From: Faecimorpha sp963627615
GTDB lineage: Bacteria > Bacillota > Clostridia > Lachnospirales > Bianqueaceae
Assembly (NCBI GenBank): GCA_963627615.1
Contig: CAVGBV010000002.1
Span: forward strand, 1 to 64,000
Reading direction: 5' to 3'
Length of the DNA: 64,000 nt
Shown: one piece after another, positions 42,926 through 51,140 of the stretch
How the letters are laid out: each line of letters starts with the position of its first letter
Position numbering within the stretch: the stretch's first letter is position 1
Position numbers and translations under genes: made by a program
The notes under the pieces: model-generated
What the model was told of the DNA's origin: nothing
The model's input: only the letters and a program-made list of their open reading frames with translations
The model's database searches: none

Positions 42926-43526
42926 AAGAATAGGAATTGCGATTATAGCGGTGGGGGCAGTGCTGATTCTGGCGGCGCTGCTCCTCCTTCTTATGAATCG
43001 TTCGGAAGATAAGATGGCGGGAGAGAGGGCCAAAGAGGTAGTAAAGAGCATAGAAACCGTCATTGCGGCACAGGAAGACTCCGGTATGCAGGAGGAGTCC
43101 TCACAAGAAGAGCCGGTTCAGGAGAAGAAAATGCCAGTTGTTATGCTGGACGGATATGGTTATATAGGGTATCTGGAGATTCCCGCATTGGAATTAAAGC
43201 TCCCGGTTATGGATGAGTGGGATTATAACCGGCTGCAGATCGCGCCCTGCCGTCAGGCAGGATCTGTGTACGGCGATGACATGGTGATCGCGGCGCATAA
43301 TTATCAGAGCCACTTCGGCAGGCTCAAGGAACTGGAAAAAGGCGATACGGTGACCTTTACGGATATGGAGGGGACAATCCATACCTATGAGGTCAGGGTG
43401 ATCCGAACGCTCCAGCCGGATGCGGTGGATGCGGTGATTCACAGTGGGTATGATCTGGTACTCTACACATGTACACCGGGTGGCGCTACACGTGTAACCG
43501 TTTTCTGCACACGGGTAGAGGAATGA
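42918..43526 (+). CDS. Sortase (cysteine transpeptidase), class D-like
   Basis: A 202-residue sortase with a single N-terminal transmembrane segment, a Glu/Gln-rich stalk (residues 45-72) and a catalytic domain with His127 (VIAAHNYQSHFG), Cys185 (LVLYTCTPGG) and Arg192 (ATRVTVFCTR). It should cleave a sorting motif and attach or polymerise the protein on the cell wall. The TCTP-Gly-x3-R pattern fits class D-like housekeeping or pilus sortases; the class is uncertain. ATG 42918 lies inside the end of the Cna_B gene with a weak ribosome site, implying coupled translation. Last gene of the operon. Confidence 0.9.
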   Translation: MRKRIGIAIIAVGAVLILAALLLLLMNRSEDKMAGERAKEVVKSIETVIAAQEDSGMQEESSQEEPVQEKKMPVVMLDGYGYIGYLEIPALELKLPVMDEWDYNRLQIAPCRQAGSVYGDDMVIAAHNYQSHFGRLKELEKGDTVTFTDMEGTIHTYEVRVIRTLQPDAVDAVIHSGYDLVLYTCTPGGATRVTVFCTRVEE

Positions 43527-43571
43527 TACAAAAGGGACTGTCGACAGCTCATTTTTTCTTCTTAGGCGTCT

Positions 43572-43610
43572 ATTGGGCAGAGGTTATTTATCCTCTGCCC
43601 AATATTTTAT
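43572..43610 (+). terminator. Terminator of the surface operon
   Basis: ATTGGGCAGAGG-n8-CCTCTGCCCAAT, a perfect 12-bp stem followed by TATTTTAT. Confidence 0.9.
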
Positions 43611-43612
43611 GA

Positions 43613-43641
43613 TTGCAAAATATTCAGAAAGGCGCTACAAT
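43613..43641 (+). promoter_or_regulatory. Promoter of the nuclease-like gene
   Basis: TTGCAA, 17-base spacer, TACAAT, directly after the surface operon terminator. Confidence 0.75.
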
Positions 43642-43664
43642 ATCTCTCGCAAGGAGGGATATTG

Positions 43665-44360
43665 TTGTTTCCTGTGATCTATTATCTTTTCGTTACAGCC
43701 AAGTGCCTCTCGTATGGTTCCTGGAGCTTGTCCCGTAAACGTCACACCAACGGACACATATATTATTACAAACAGACCGCTGATAAGACCTATTATGTGA
43801 GGCGCAGGGACGAATCTCAGGTTCTGGCTGAATACGATGAGCGCCAGAAGTGGCGCCAGGAGCGCAAGGAGCTCAACCAGCAGCTGATGAGCTTGTCGCC
43901 TTCCGAGCGCCGCGAAGCCCGCCAGCAGATGAAATTGTACCAGGAACTTGGACTTGAGAAATTACCACTGGATAAGGATATAGCTTTTGACGGGACGGTC
44001 CTCGATTCCAGAGCTGAGGTTATTCTCTATGAATTCCTGAAAAATCTGGGCATTGTGAGCGAACACAACCGCCCGATTGATTCCGGATCTTACAGTTATT
44101 TGCCCGATTTTACGTTTACCATCAATGGTAAAAGGATCTATCTGGAACATATGGGCAAACTAGATGACCCGCAATATCGTCGCAAGCAGATCGAAAAGAT
44201 CAGAAATTACAAAACCCATGACATCCGCCTCGGCGAGAATCTGGTCATCACAAGCGCTCATAAGCACTTTCAGGCACCCAGAATCCTCTGGCAACTAGTA
44301 ATCCGCGGAGTTTTGTCAGCCACTAAAGCAAGGAAACTGATCAAAAAGAACAAAAAATGA
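43665..44360 (+). CDS. PD-(D/E)XK nuclease-like protein of unknown function
   Basis: A 231-residue basic protein. Residues 60-110 are a charged, probably helical segment (YDERQKWRQERKELNQQL). The C-terminal half has the layout of a restriction-endonuclease-like fold: SRAEVILYEFLKNLGI (helix with the early Glu), YLPDFTFTINGKRIYLEHMGKLDDPQYRRKQ (PD then E-x-H in place of E-x-K). This E-H-x-G followed by DDPxY resembles nuclease domains fused to some helicases. The start is TTG (43665 preferred, six bases after GGAGGG; 43662 possible). It has its own promoter and leads directly into the repeat array. A defence or mobile-element role is possible but unproven. Confidence 0.6.
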   Translation: MFPVIYYLFVTAKCLSYGSWSLSRKRHTNGHIYYYKQTADKTYYVRRRDESQVLAEYDERQKWRQERKELNQQLMSLSPSERREARQQMKLYQELGLEKLPLDKDIAFDGTVLDSRAEVILYEFLKNLGIVSEHNRPIDSGSYSYLPDFTFTINGKRIYLEHMGKLDDPQYRRKQIEKIRNYKTHDIRLGENLVITSAHKHFQAPRILWQLVIRGVLSATKARKLIKKNKK

Positions 44361-44410
44361 CATTTCTTATTATTGGCCCAACCTCCCCTAGAAGTCCGTC
44401 CCTCCACAAA

Positions 44411-44712
44411 AAATCTACCAGATTTTCTTGAAAATCCGGAGAATTCTAGTACACCCAAGAGTCTCAGTCTCAAAAGTGTACCAGATATTTTTGAAAATCA
44501 AGAGAAAACCATAAAATTCTGGTACACTTAAGAATCTCATTCTCCCAAGTGTACCAGATATTTTTGAAAATCAAGAGAAAAGCATAAAATCCTAGTACAC
44601 TCAAGAGCATCACTCTCCAAAGTGTACCAGATTATTTTAAGAAACCAGAGAAACCTATAAAATTCTGGTACATCCAAGTGTCTCGTTCTCCTAAGTGTAC
44701 CAGAGTTTTGGG
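44411..44712. repeat. 73-bp tandem repeat array with internal inverted repeats
   Basis: Units begin AAGTGTACCAG at 44474, 44547, 44620 and 44693, exactly 73 bases apart. A first unit at 44411 lacks about 10 bases, and the last is cut after 20. Copies are roughly 75-85 percent alike by eye. Each contains a left arm AAGTGTACCAGA and, 32 bases later, a right arm TCTGGTACACTT (perfect in the unit at 44474, with a few changes in the others), so every unit can form a hairpin. There are no unique spacers and no cas genes. Confidence 0.85.
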
Positions 44713-44717
44713 TATAA

Positions 44718-44757
44718 GGAAATGAGCCGTCGCACTAACGTGCGACGGCTCATTTCC
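44718..44757. terminator. Bidirectional terminator
   Basis: GGAAATGAGCCGTCGCAC-TAAC-GTGCGACGGCTCATTTCC, an 18-bp perfect stem with A/T-rich ends. It closes both the nuclease/array unit and the minus-strand sugar operon. Confidence 0.85.
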
Positions 44758-44771
44758 ATCTTATTATATTA

Positions 44772-45926
44772 TCAGATTTCCGGAATCTCTACGGTGACCT
44801 CATGTCCTGCGTTGGCAGAACGTACGATACCGTCGATGATGGCCTGATTGATCAGGATCTCACTGGAGGAGACGGGAGCCTTGCCGCCTGTCTCAATCGC
44901 ATCCAGGAAGGAGCGGATTTTGCGGTAGAAGAGCTCGCTGAAGTCGTTGGGCAGAATCGGAAGCGTTGTCTCAACACTCTGACCTGCGACTTCATGATAC
45001 AGCGTCATGGGACCGCTCATGCTGCCGTTCCAGCACTCAGTAGAGGGGATGCGCAAGCCGCCTTTGGTTCCAAGCAGAATGGTATCTCCCGGGGTATCCA
45101 TATTCATGGCCCAGGCAATGCGGAAGTCCAGAATCAGTCCGTCTTCCATGCGGATAAAAGCAGCGGCAAAATCATCCACACTGAATTCGCCGGCATATTC
45201 CGGGTGCTTCGGATAGGTTTCCGGCTGTGTACCAAAATACGCGGATTTATAACCGGATACAGTCAGCGGCTTGGGATACCCCAGAGCATTCAGCACCATA
45301 TCCAGAGAATAGCAGCCGATATCACCCACAGCGCCGATTCCCGCGGTTTCGTCGGTGATAAAGGAGGTGCCATAAGGAGTCGGGATTCCGCGGCGACGTC
45401 CGCCGCCGGTCTGTACATAATAGATTTTGCCTAATTCGCCAGACTGCACGATCTTCTTGATCTGCTGCATATTTTCATCAAAACGAGGCTGAAAACCGAT
45501 CGAGAGAATCTTGCCGCTCTCCTTTTCGGCACGGCACATCGCGACGGCTTCGTCCAATGTTACGCTCATGGGTTTTTCCACAAGGACATGGATGCCGGCA
45601 TTTAAGGCGTCGATGGTACACTCTGCGTGAGCGCGGTTATAGGTGCAGACACTGACAACGTCCAGCTCTTCTGCCTCCAGCATGGCTTTATGATTCGGAT
45701 AGAAACGGACGCCGCTTACACCGAGCTTTTCAAAGAGTGCTTCTGCTTTGCCGGGAACCAGATCGGCAGCAGCGACAATCTGCACATCGGGGCAGCGCAG
45801 ATAACTGACAATATGAGCTTCTGAGATCCAGCCCACACCGATGATTCCAACCTTGAGTTTAGGACCCTGATAGCAGACGGTGCCGGAAGTCTGCTCTTCT
45901 TTAAAACGATCTGCAATACTTGACAT
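44772..45926 (-). CDS. Gfo/Idh/MocA-family NAD(P)-dependent oxidoreductase
   Basis: Cytoplasmic sugar or polyol oxidoreductase of 384 residues. The Rossmann motif is VGIIGVGWISEAH (residues 26-38), and the substrate-site EKP is in IHVLVEKPMSV. GDIGCYSLDMVLNALGYP is the usual mid-domain signature (GDxGxHxxD type, His replaced by Tyr). AGGAGG precedes the ATG. It is the last gene of a three-gene operon with a sugar-phosphate isomerase-like gene and a GH4 glycosidase; several GH4 enzymes use NAD-dependent oxidation, so the set suggests breakdown of an alpha- or beta-linked sugar derivative. The substrate is unknown. Confidence 0.88.
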   Translation of the reverse strand: MSSIADRFKEEQTSGTVCYQGPKLKVGIIGVGWISEAHIVSYLRCPDVQIVAAADLVPGKAEALFEKLGVSGVRFYPNHKAMLEAEELDVVSVCTYNRAHAECTIDALNAGIHVLVEKPMSVTLDEAVAMCRAEKESGKILSIGFQPRFDENMQQIKKIVQSGELGKIYYVQTGGGRRRGIPTPYGTSFITDETAGIGAVGDIGCYSLDMVLNALGYPKPLTVSGYKSAYFGTQPETYPKHPEYAGEFSVDDFAAAFIRMEDGLILDFRIAWAMNMDTPGDTILLGTKGGLRIPSTECWNGSMSGPMTLYHEVAGQSVETTLPILPNDFSELFYRKIRSFLDAIETGGKAPVSSSEILINQAIIDGIVRSANAGHEVTVEIPEI

Positions 45927-45942
45927 AGTTTTTCCTCCTGGA

Positions 45943-46764
45943 TTAATAATTCTGGGTCATCAGATACATGCGGCTGATGCTTACAGCCTCTTCGGCGGTT
46001 TGTCCAACCGGGGGACGATCGAGTTCAACAATCAGCCATTCGGCTCCGGCGTCTTCGCTGGCGCGCAGAATTCCGGGCATATCCTGTAGACCGCTGCCCA
46101 GTGCACGGAATTCAAAGGAAGAACGATCCTTGGGGGCGGGCTGAGAAGCGGTGCCGATCAGTTCATATTTGGGCCCCGCATCGGCGCCTTCCATATAATA
46201 GTCCTTCAGGTGTACGATGGGAGCGCGACCGGCATATTTTCTCAGGTAAGCGCAGGGATCCTCGCCGCCCACGCTGACCCAGCAGGTATCCAGCTCCGTC
46301 TGTAAAAGCTCTGCCGGGATCCGTTCATACATCCGGTCAAGAGCGTACTGACCATCGATTTTGGTGAATTCAAAGTCATGATTGTGGTAAAGCAGCTGAA
46401 GCCCTTGACGGCGGCACTCCTCGGCAATGGCCTGAATGCCCTCCAGAGTCTCTTCGTAGAGAGCGTGGCCAGGACGGCGCGCTTCCTCCAGCCAGGGAAT
46501 GGCGATATAAGGGCAGCCGATCTCTTTGTAGGTACGGACGGTCCCGGGAATATCCGCCATCAATTCAGCGTAGGGGACATGTGCGGAGACAGGGATCAGG
46601 TCATAACGGGACATCAGAGTCTTGACCTCTTCCGCGGTATGACCGTACAGTCCGGCAAATTCGATACCGGTGTATCCCATGTTCCGAATTTTTTCCAATG
46701 TACCGGCCAGGTCTGCCGCGGCCAGTTCACGCAGCGAATATAATTGAAGTCCGACAGGAATCAT
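45943..46764 (-). CDS. Sugar phosphate isomerase/epimerase (xylose isomerase-like TIM barrel)
   Basis: A 273-residue AP-endonuclease-2-type TIM barrel of the IolE/IolI group. Family motifs are VGLQLYSLRE at the start, GYTGIEFAGLYGHT, LLYHNHDFEF (metal-binding His and Asp/Glu region), ELDTCWVSVGGEDP and IVHLKDYY. It presumably isomerises or epimerises the product of the neighbouring oxidoreductase with a divalent metal. GAGGAGG precedes the ATG. It lies between the GH4 and Gfo/Idh genes with short gaps of 11 and 16 bases. Confidence 0.9.
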   Translation of the reverse strand: MIPVGLQLYSLRELAAADLAGTLEKIRNMGYTGIEFAGLYGHTAEEVKTLMSRYDLIPVSAHVPYAELMADIPGTVRTYKEIGCPYIAIPWLEEARRPGHALYEETLEGIQAIAEECRRQGLQLLYHNHDFEFTKIDGQYALDRMYERIPAELLQTELDTCWVSVGGEDPCAYLRKYAGRAPIVHLKDYYMEGADAGPKYELIGTASQPAPKDRSSFEFRALGSGLQDMPGILRASEDAGAEWLIVELDRPPVGQTAEEAVSISRMYLMTQNY

Positions 46765-46775
46765 TTTGTACCTCC

Positions 46776-48095
46776 TCAGTGATATTCAGGAAGCCAATCT
46801 TTGTGGGCCTCCAATAGTTCGTCGCACATAGCGACAATGTCATCAATCGAGAGCTCGGCTGCCGTATGAGGCTCCAGCATTGCGGCCTGATATACAGTGT
46901 CACGGCTGCGGGTCACGGCTGCCTCAATGGTCAGAAGCTGGCAGTTGATATTGGTCATATTCATCGCGGCAAGCTGCAGAGGCAGGCGGCCGACATGACA
47001 GGGAGTGATGCCGCTGTTGTCCACAAGACAAGGAACTTCGACGCAGGCGTCCTCCGGAAGGTTATCGATAAGATGGGTGTTCAGGACATTGCCGCCGATC
47101 TTATACGGAACGCCTGTTACAATGGCTTCCATGATATGGGACGCATATTCGCGGGAACGCGTATGTGTCACCTGTCCGCCATTCATGATCTCATCCCGTT
47201 CCTTGGCCCAGCGTTCGATCTGGTTGACGCAGCGGCGTGGGTATTCATCCAGAGGAATATTATAGCGGTCGATCAATTCCGGATAATTGCGCTTGATAAA
47301 GAAAGGATTATACTCCGCGTTATGCTCACTGGACTCGGTACAATAGTAGCCCAGACGGCGGATGTATTCATAGCGTACCATATCCGTATGCTTTTCGGTA
47401 TCATTTTTGGCCAGTGCTCTGCGACGGATTTCAGGATACAGATCGTTGCCGTCCTTGTCATAGATGTTGAGCAGCCATGCCATATGATTGATTCCGGCAA
47501 TCAATTCGCTGCGCCCCTCCAGGCGGTCCTCCATACCCAGATCCCGCAGCAGCCGGTCTGAGCAGACCTGTACGCTGTGGCAGAGTCCAACCGTTTTGAC
47601 ATGGGTGTAACGCTGCATATAGCCGCTCAGAATGGCCATAGGATTGGTATAATTCAGAAACCAGGCATTGGGGCAAACGGCCTCCATATCGTTGGCGAAG
47701 TCTTCCATAACGGGAATCGTACGCAGTCCGCGCATAATTCCGCCGATGCCTAACGTATCGGCGATGGTCTGGCGCAGACCGTATTTTTTCGGGATTTCAA
47801 AGTCGGTGATGGTACAGGGATCATATCCGCCGACCTGGATCGCATTGACAACAAAATCCGCTCCGCGCAGCGCTTCACGGCGATTGGGAATACCCAGGTA
47901 GGTTTTGATTACGGCACGTCCCTCATTGCAATTACGGTTTAGAGCAGTGAGCAGCAGTTCTGATTCTTTAAGTCGCTGCTCATCGATGTCGTACAGCGCG
48001 ATCTCTGCCGTTTGCAGAGCTTCTGTACACATACAGTCTCCAAGTACATTTTTGGCAAAAACTGTACTTCCAGCCCCCATAAATGTAATTTTCAT
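46776..48095 (-). CDS. GH4-family glycosidase (alpha-galactosidase/alpha-glucosidase type)
   Basis: Family 4 glycoside hydrolase of 439 residues, an NAD- and manganese-dependent enzyme that cleaves by transient oxidation. MKITFMGAGSTVFAKNVLGD is the NAD motif, and the metal ligands are the Cys and His of GLCHSVQ and the His of INHMAW. NAIQVGGYDP and FLNYTNPMAI are conserved. CHSV points to the MelA-like alpha-galactosidase/glucosidase/galacturonidase branch and away from phospho-sugar enzymes (CNxP). AAAGGAG sits eight bases before ATG 48095; the 40 extra in-frame residues upstream have no ribosome site and are rejected. First gene of the operon. Confidence 0.92.
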   Translation of the reverse strand: MKITFMGAGSTVFAKNVLGDCMCTEALQTAEIALYDIDEQRLKESELLLTALNRNCNEGRAVIKTYLGIPNRREALRGADFVVNAIQVGGYDPCTITDFEIPKKYGLRQTIADTLGIGGIMRGLRTIPVMEDFANDMEAVCPNAWFLNYTNPMAILSGYMQRYTHVKTVGLCHSVQVCSDRLLRDLGMEDRLEGRSELIAGINHMAWLLNIYDKDGNDLYPEIRRRALAKNDTEKHTDMVRYEYIRRLGYYCTESSEHNAEYNPFFIKRNYPELIDRYNIPLDEYPRRCVNQIERWAKERDEIMNGGQVTHTRSREYASHIMEAIVTGVPYKIGGNVLNTHLIDNLPEDACVEVPCLVDNSGITPCHVGRLPLQLAAMNMTNINCQLLTIEAAVTRSRDTVYQAAMLEPHTAAELSIDDIVAMCDELLEAHKDWLPEYH

Positions 48096-48265
48096 AAAAT
48101 ACTCTCCTTTCGCACTAAGAAAATAGTACAGAACGACAATAGGATTCCTTTGCATCATATCAGATTTTACAAAAAAACGCAAGAGAAAAAGAAGAAAAAT
48201 TGACATGGAGGGCACTGACAGATATTACGAAAGTATTACAAACTGTGTAAAATATTAAAAAGTTG

Positions 48266-48294
48266 TTGACAGATGAGAGGAAAAGTGTTACAGT
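48266..48294 (+). promoter_or_regulatory. Promoter of the CHAP hydrolase gene
   Basis: TTGACA, 17-base spacer, TACAGT, 42 bases before the start codon. No equally good promoter is visible for the divergent GH4 operon. Confidence 0.75.
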
Positions 48295-48335
48295 ATATCC
48301 GTGCTTTTTTAGAAGCAAAGAAAGGAAGTTTGAGC

Positions 48336-49748
48336 ATGAAGAAGATAGCTAAGGTTGCCGTATCATTTTGCCTAGCGTTTGTATTGCTGGTCGCGAGTCT
48401 TCCCGCGATGGCTGTGCATGCGGAATCCGCGTTTGTTCCAAGGACGGAGACGCCCAGCAGTGACAACCCCTACTATTTCAGTGATTTGAATCTATACTAC
48501 AGATATGGATATGGGATGCCCAACTGCACGGCCTATGCGTATGGCCGTATTTATGAGATTTTAGGACATGAGCCCAACCTGAGCCGGTGGAATGCCGGAC
48601 AGTGGTGGTTCGATAATATCAACTACGGCTGGTATTCTTACGGCAGTGTGCCGAAGGTAGGTTCTGTAGTCTGTTGGGACCGTTGGGACCAGAATACGGG
48701 ACATGTCGCGGTGGTAGAGGCAGTGTACTCCAATGGTACGATTCTGATCTCTGAGTCCGCGTGGGGTGGTACGATGTTCCGTACACGTGTGATGAATGCG
48801 GATGGTTCCGGATATCTGACGGGATACCGTTTCCTGGGATACATTTACGCATCGGAAGAGCTGGGATCCGGCACAGTACAGGAGCCGGACAATACGGAAG
48901 ATTCTGATACCGTAGTAGAGCGGCCGGTGCTTGCGATCGGCAGCCGCGGAAGCTATGTAACGGAGCTGCAGCAGAAGCTGTATGAGCTTGGATATATGAA
49001 TACGGCGCCGGATGGTGCGTTTGGGTCTATGACGTACAGTGCGGTCCGTGTATTTCAGACAGCCAACGGGCTGGTCGCGGACGGAATCGTAGGACCCGCA
49101 AGCTGGGCTAAGCTGCTTAGCAGTGATGTGATCGGAGCAGGCGGCAATGGTATCGGAGAGGATCCGGATGAGCCGAAGGAAGAGCCGGAGGTAAAGCCGA
49201 CAGAGCCTTCGGTACCGGAGGATAACACGACCATCAGCGAGTTTGATCCTGCTTCCATGCCGCTGCTGCGTTGGGGCAGCAGAAACAGCTCGGTTGTTCT
49301 TCTTCAGCAGAAGCTCAATGAGAAGGGATACAATGCCGGAAGCGCCGACGGAATCTTTGGCGGCGGGACATACAACGCGGTTGTTGCCTTCCAGAAAGCC
49401 AATGGCTTGGATGCCGACGGAATCGTGGGATATAACACTTGGAAGGCTTTGGCCGGAAACAGTGTAGAAGCACCGGCAGAGACGCCGGAGGATACAGTCG
49501 AACCGGAACCGGACAATTCTACGGATACGTTCGATCCTGCTTCCATGCCTCTGTTATACATGTGGAAGACAGGCGACAGTGTCAAGCGTCTGCAGGAGCT
49601 GTTGAATGCTAAGGGTTATAATGCAGGAACAGCAGACGGCATCTTCGGAGGAGCAACCTACAATGCGGTCACCGCGTTCCAGAAGGCCAATGGACTTGTC
49701 GCAGATGGTTATGTAGGAACCATGACATGGACTGCACTTGCCAAATAA
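48336..49748 (+). CDS. Secreted CHAP-domain cell-wall hydrolase with three peptidoglycan-binding repeats
   Basis: A 470-residue exported enzyme with a Sec signal peptide (MAVHAE). The CHAP domain at residues 45-195 has catalytic Cys64 (MPNCTAYAYGR) and His123 (NTGHVAVVEAV), giving amidase or endopeptidase activity on peptidoglycan. Three PG_binding_1 domains follow (GSYVTELQQKLYELGYM, NSSVVLLQQKLNEKGYN, GDSVKRLQELLNAKGYN), separated by acidic Pro/Glu linkers. The second and third are near-duplicates sharing FDPASMPLL and NAGxADGIFGG. AAAGGAAG precedes the ATG. It is probably used in cell separation or wall remodelling. Confidence 0.92.
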   Translation: MKKIAKVAVSFCLAFVLLVASLPAMAVHAESAFVPRTETPSSDNPYYFSDLNLYYRYGYGMPNCTAYAYGRIYEILGHEPNLSRWNAGQWWFDNINYGWYSYGSVPKVGSVVCWDRWDQNTGHVAVVEAVYSNGTILISESAWGGTMFRTRVMNADGSGYLTGYRFLGYIYASEELGSGTVQEPDNTEDSDTVVERPVLAIGSRGSYVTELQQKLYELGYMNTAPDGAFGSMTYSAVRVFQTANGLVADGIVGPASWAKLLSSDVIGAGGNGIGEDPDEPKEEPEVKPTEPSVPEDNTTISEFDPASMPLLRWGSRNSSVVLLQQKLNEKGYNAGSADGIFGGGTYNAVVAFQKANGLDADGIVGYNTWKALAGNSVEAPAETPEDTVEPEPDNSTDTFDPASMPLLYMWKTGDSVKRLQELLNAKGYNAGTADGIFGGATYNAVTAFQKANGLVADGYVGTMTWTALAK

Positions 49749-49767
49749 AATATATAGAGGATTATGA

Positions 49768-49797
49768 ACCGGAGCCGAAAGTTGGCTCCGGTTTTTT
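49768..49797 (+). terminator. CHAP gene terminator
   Basis: ACCGGAGCC-GAAAGTT-GGCTCCGGT, a perfect 9-bp stem followed by six T. Confidence 0.93.
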
Positions 49798-49877
49798 GTA
49801 TGGAAAAAACAGCGGCATGTCGGTAGGACGGAGACATTGTCACATGCCGGTATATCCCATAGACAAGCGGAAAACGA

Positions 49878-49912
49878 CGCCTTAAGGCGGCACGGACAAA
49901 AAAGAATATAAT
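49878..49912 (+). promoter_or_regulatory. Possible activator-dependent promoter of the Tad operon
   Basis: A perfect -10 TATAAT (49907-49912) lacks a -35. In its place is the palindrome CGCCTTAAGGCG (49878-49889), which could bind a regulator. Confidence 0.3.
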
Positions 49913-50044
49913 AGAAAAAAACGACTTTAAGATGGCAAGATGGTTGGAACCAGGGAAAATCATGTATGATATATGCGGAGTCGAAAATGGCATAAGGGAG
50001 GGATGAGCTTAACGGAGTACTGAGTGGAACAAGATTCTTTGGCA

Positions 50045-50074
50045 GCGGGCGGCTTGCCGCCCGCACACTTTTTT
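50045..50074 (+). terminator. Leader hairpin/terminator of the Tad operon
   Basis: GCGGGCGG-CTTG-CCGCCCGC followed by ACAC and six T, 25 bases before the first Tad gene. The four-base gap before the T-run makes it an imperfect terminator. Confidence 0.5.
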
Positions 50075-50099
50075 AGAAGGGCAGAGAGGAGATATGAGA

Positions 50100-51140
50100 A
50101 TGAACAGGATTCCAGTCCGGATTCGGCTGAGAGATAAGGAATATGAACAAAAGATGGAAGAGTATCTGTCTATGCGGTATGGGGAACGGATAGAGATGGG
50201 AGGCGAAGGCGGCAATGGCGTTGTCATAACCGATCGGCCAGAGGATACAGAAGGCAGCGGAATCCTTCTGAACTTTGATAATGAGAGTTCAGAAGGTATC
50301 AGTGCGTATCAGAGCATGGATGAAATTGCGAGGATGATATTGAAACAAGGGGAGAAGCAGGGGTATGAGCTGACAGAAGACGTGCCGGAAAAACTGGAAG
50401 AGGGAGTGGGGCAATATAGTGAAGAGCAACCTTTTTCAGGGCTTAGAGGTGTTTTTTCTCCGGTCGGAGGCTGCGGTAAAACAACCTTTTCGATTGCGTA
50501 TTGTGAAGCGGCAGCGCAGAAGTATCCGGGAAAAAAGATATTGTACTGGAATGCGGAGGGGGCAGCGGATTGGCAGATGTTTTTTGAAAGCTCATGCCCT
50601 TATACAATGTCGGATTTGATCTATTGCCTGTTGATGAAGGAGGAACATATGCAGGAGTATGTCCGGGAGATTGCGGTGGGTCAGGATAATGGTATCTTTT
50701 TTATCAAGCCCTGTACCTCCTTTCAGGATCTGAACGTGTTGGAGGGGAAGGAATTGAGCCAACTGCTCAGGGTGCTGACAGAGCATTTTGATCTTGTCAT
50801 ATGCGATATGAATACGGCCTTTGAAAATATCAACCGGCAGATTCTCCGCCTGAGCCAGACAAGGTATTACCTTGTCAGCGATATGCCGGGAGGATGGCTG
50901 AAGCTGCAGGACTTTGCCGAGAATCTTCGACGCCAGAATCTGACGGCTGAGTATATGGAAAAAGGAAGTACAGTGGTGTGCATAGGAGAACGCGGAGAAG
51001 AATGGAGGCTTCCGGAGGCATGGAAGGGCGCTGACAGCGTGGTCCTGCCATGGTGCAGCCGATTGTTTTATGAAGAAGGGGGCCGCCTGCATTTGAGGCG
51101 GGACAGTAATTACTATGAACGAATACGGCAGCTTATATGA
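50100..51140 (+). CDS. tadZ: TadZ/CpaE-like P-loop ATPase
   Basis: A 346-residue protein with an N-terminal receiver-like region and a MinD/ParA-type ATPase domain. The Walker A variant is FSPVGGCGKTTFS (near residue 122), and HFDLVICDMN is the Walker B strand. CpaE/TadZ proteins place the Tad secretion machine at the cell pole or envelope. Of two possible ATGs (50094, 50100) the second is better spaced from GGAG. First gene of the Tad operon, overlapping tadA by 26 bases. Similar P-loop proteins of other function exist, but the context is decisive. Confidence 0.83.
   Translation: MNRIPVRIRLRDKEYEQKMEEYLSMRYGERIEMGGEGGNGVVITDRPEDTEGSGILLNFDNESSEGISAYQSMDEIARMILKQGEKQGYELTEDVPEKLEEGVGQYSEEQPFSGLRGVFSPVGGCGKTTFSIAYCEAAAQKYPGKKILYWNAEGAADWQMFFESSCPYTMSDLIYCLLMKEEHMQEYVREIAVGQDNGIFFIKPCTSFQDLNVLEGKELSQLLRVLTEHFDLVICDMNTAFENINRQILRLSQTRYYLVSDMPGGWLKLQDFAENLRRQNLTAEYMEKGSTVVCIGERGEEWRLPEAWKGADSVVLPWCSRLFYEEGGRLHLRRDSNYYERIRQLI

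Larger units (their letters stand above)
44361..44771. other. 411-bp region holding the repeat array
   Basis: It contains no coding sequence. The 73-bp tandem array at 44411-44712 fills most of it, followed by an 18-bp perfect bidirectional terminator at 44718-44757. The array is markedly more AT-rich than the flanking genes. Confidence 0.8.
49749..50099 (+). other. 351-bp region between CHAP gene and Tad operon
   Basis: It holds the CHAP terminator, an inverted pair GGCATGT / ACATGCC near 49812-49848, the 12-bp palindrome CGCCTTAAGGCG (49878-49889) placed where a -35 would be for the perfect TATAAT at 49907, and a leader hairpin with six T at 50045-50074. A seven-codon frame (ATG 50003 to TGA 50023) directly follows GGGAGGG but has poor spacing. 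No larger gene is seen. Confidence 0.6.

Noticed and set aside
44411..44712. CRISPR array
   Set aside because: Units are 73-bp tandem copies with no unique spacers and imperfect identity, and no cas genes are near.
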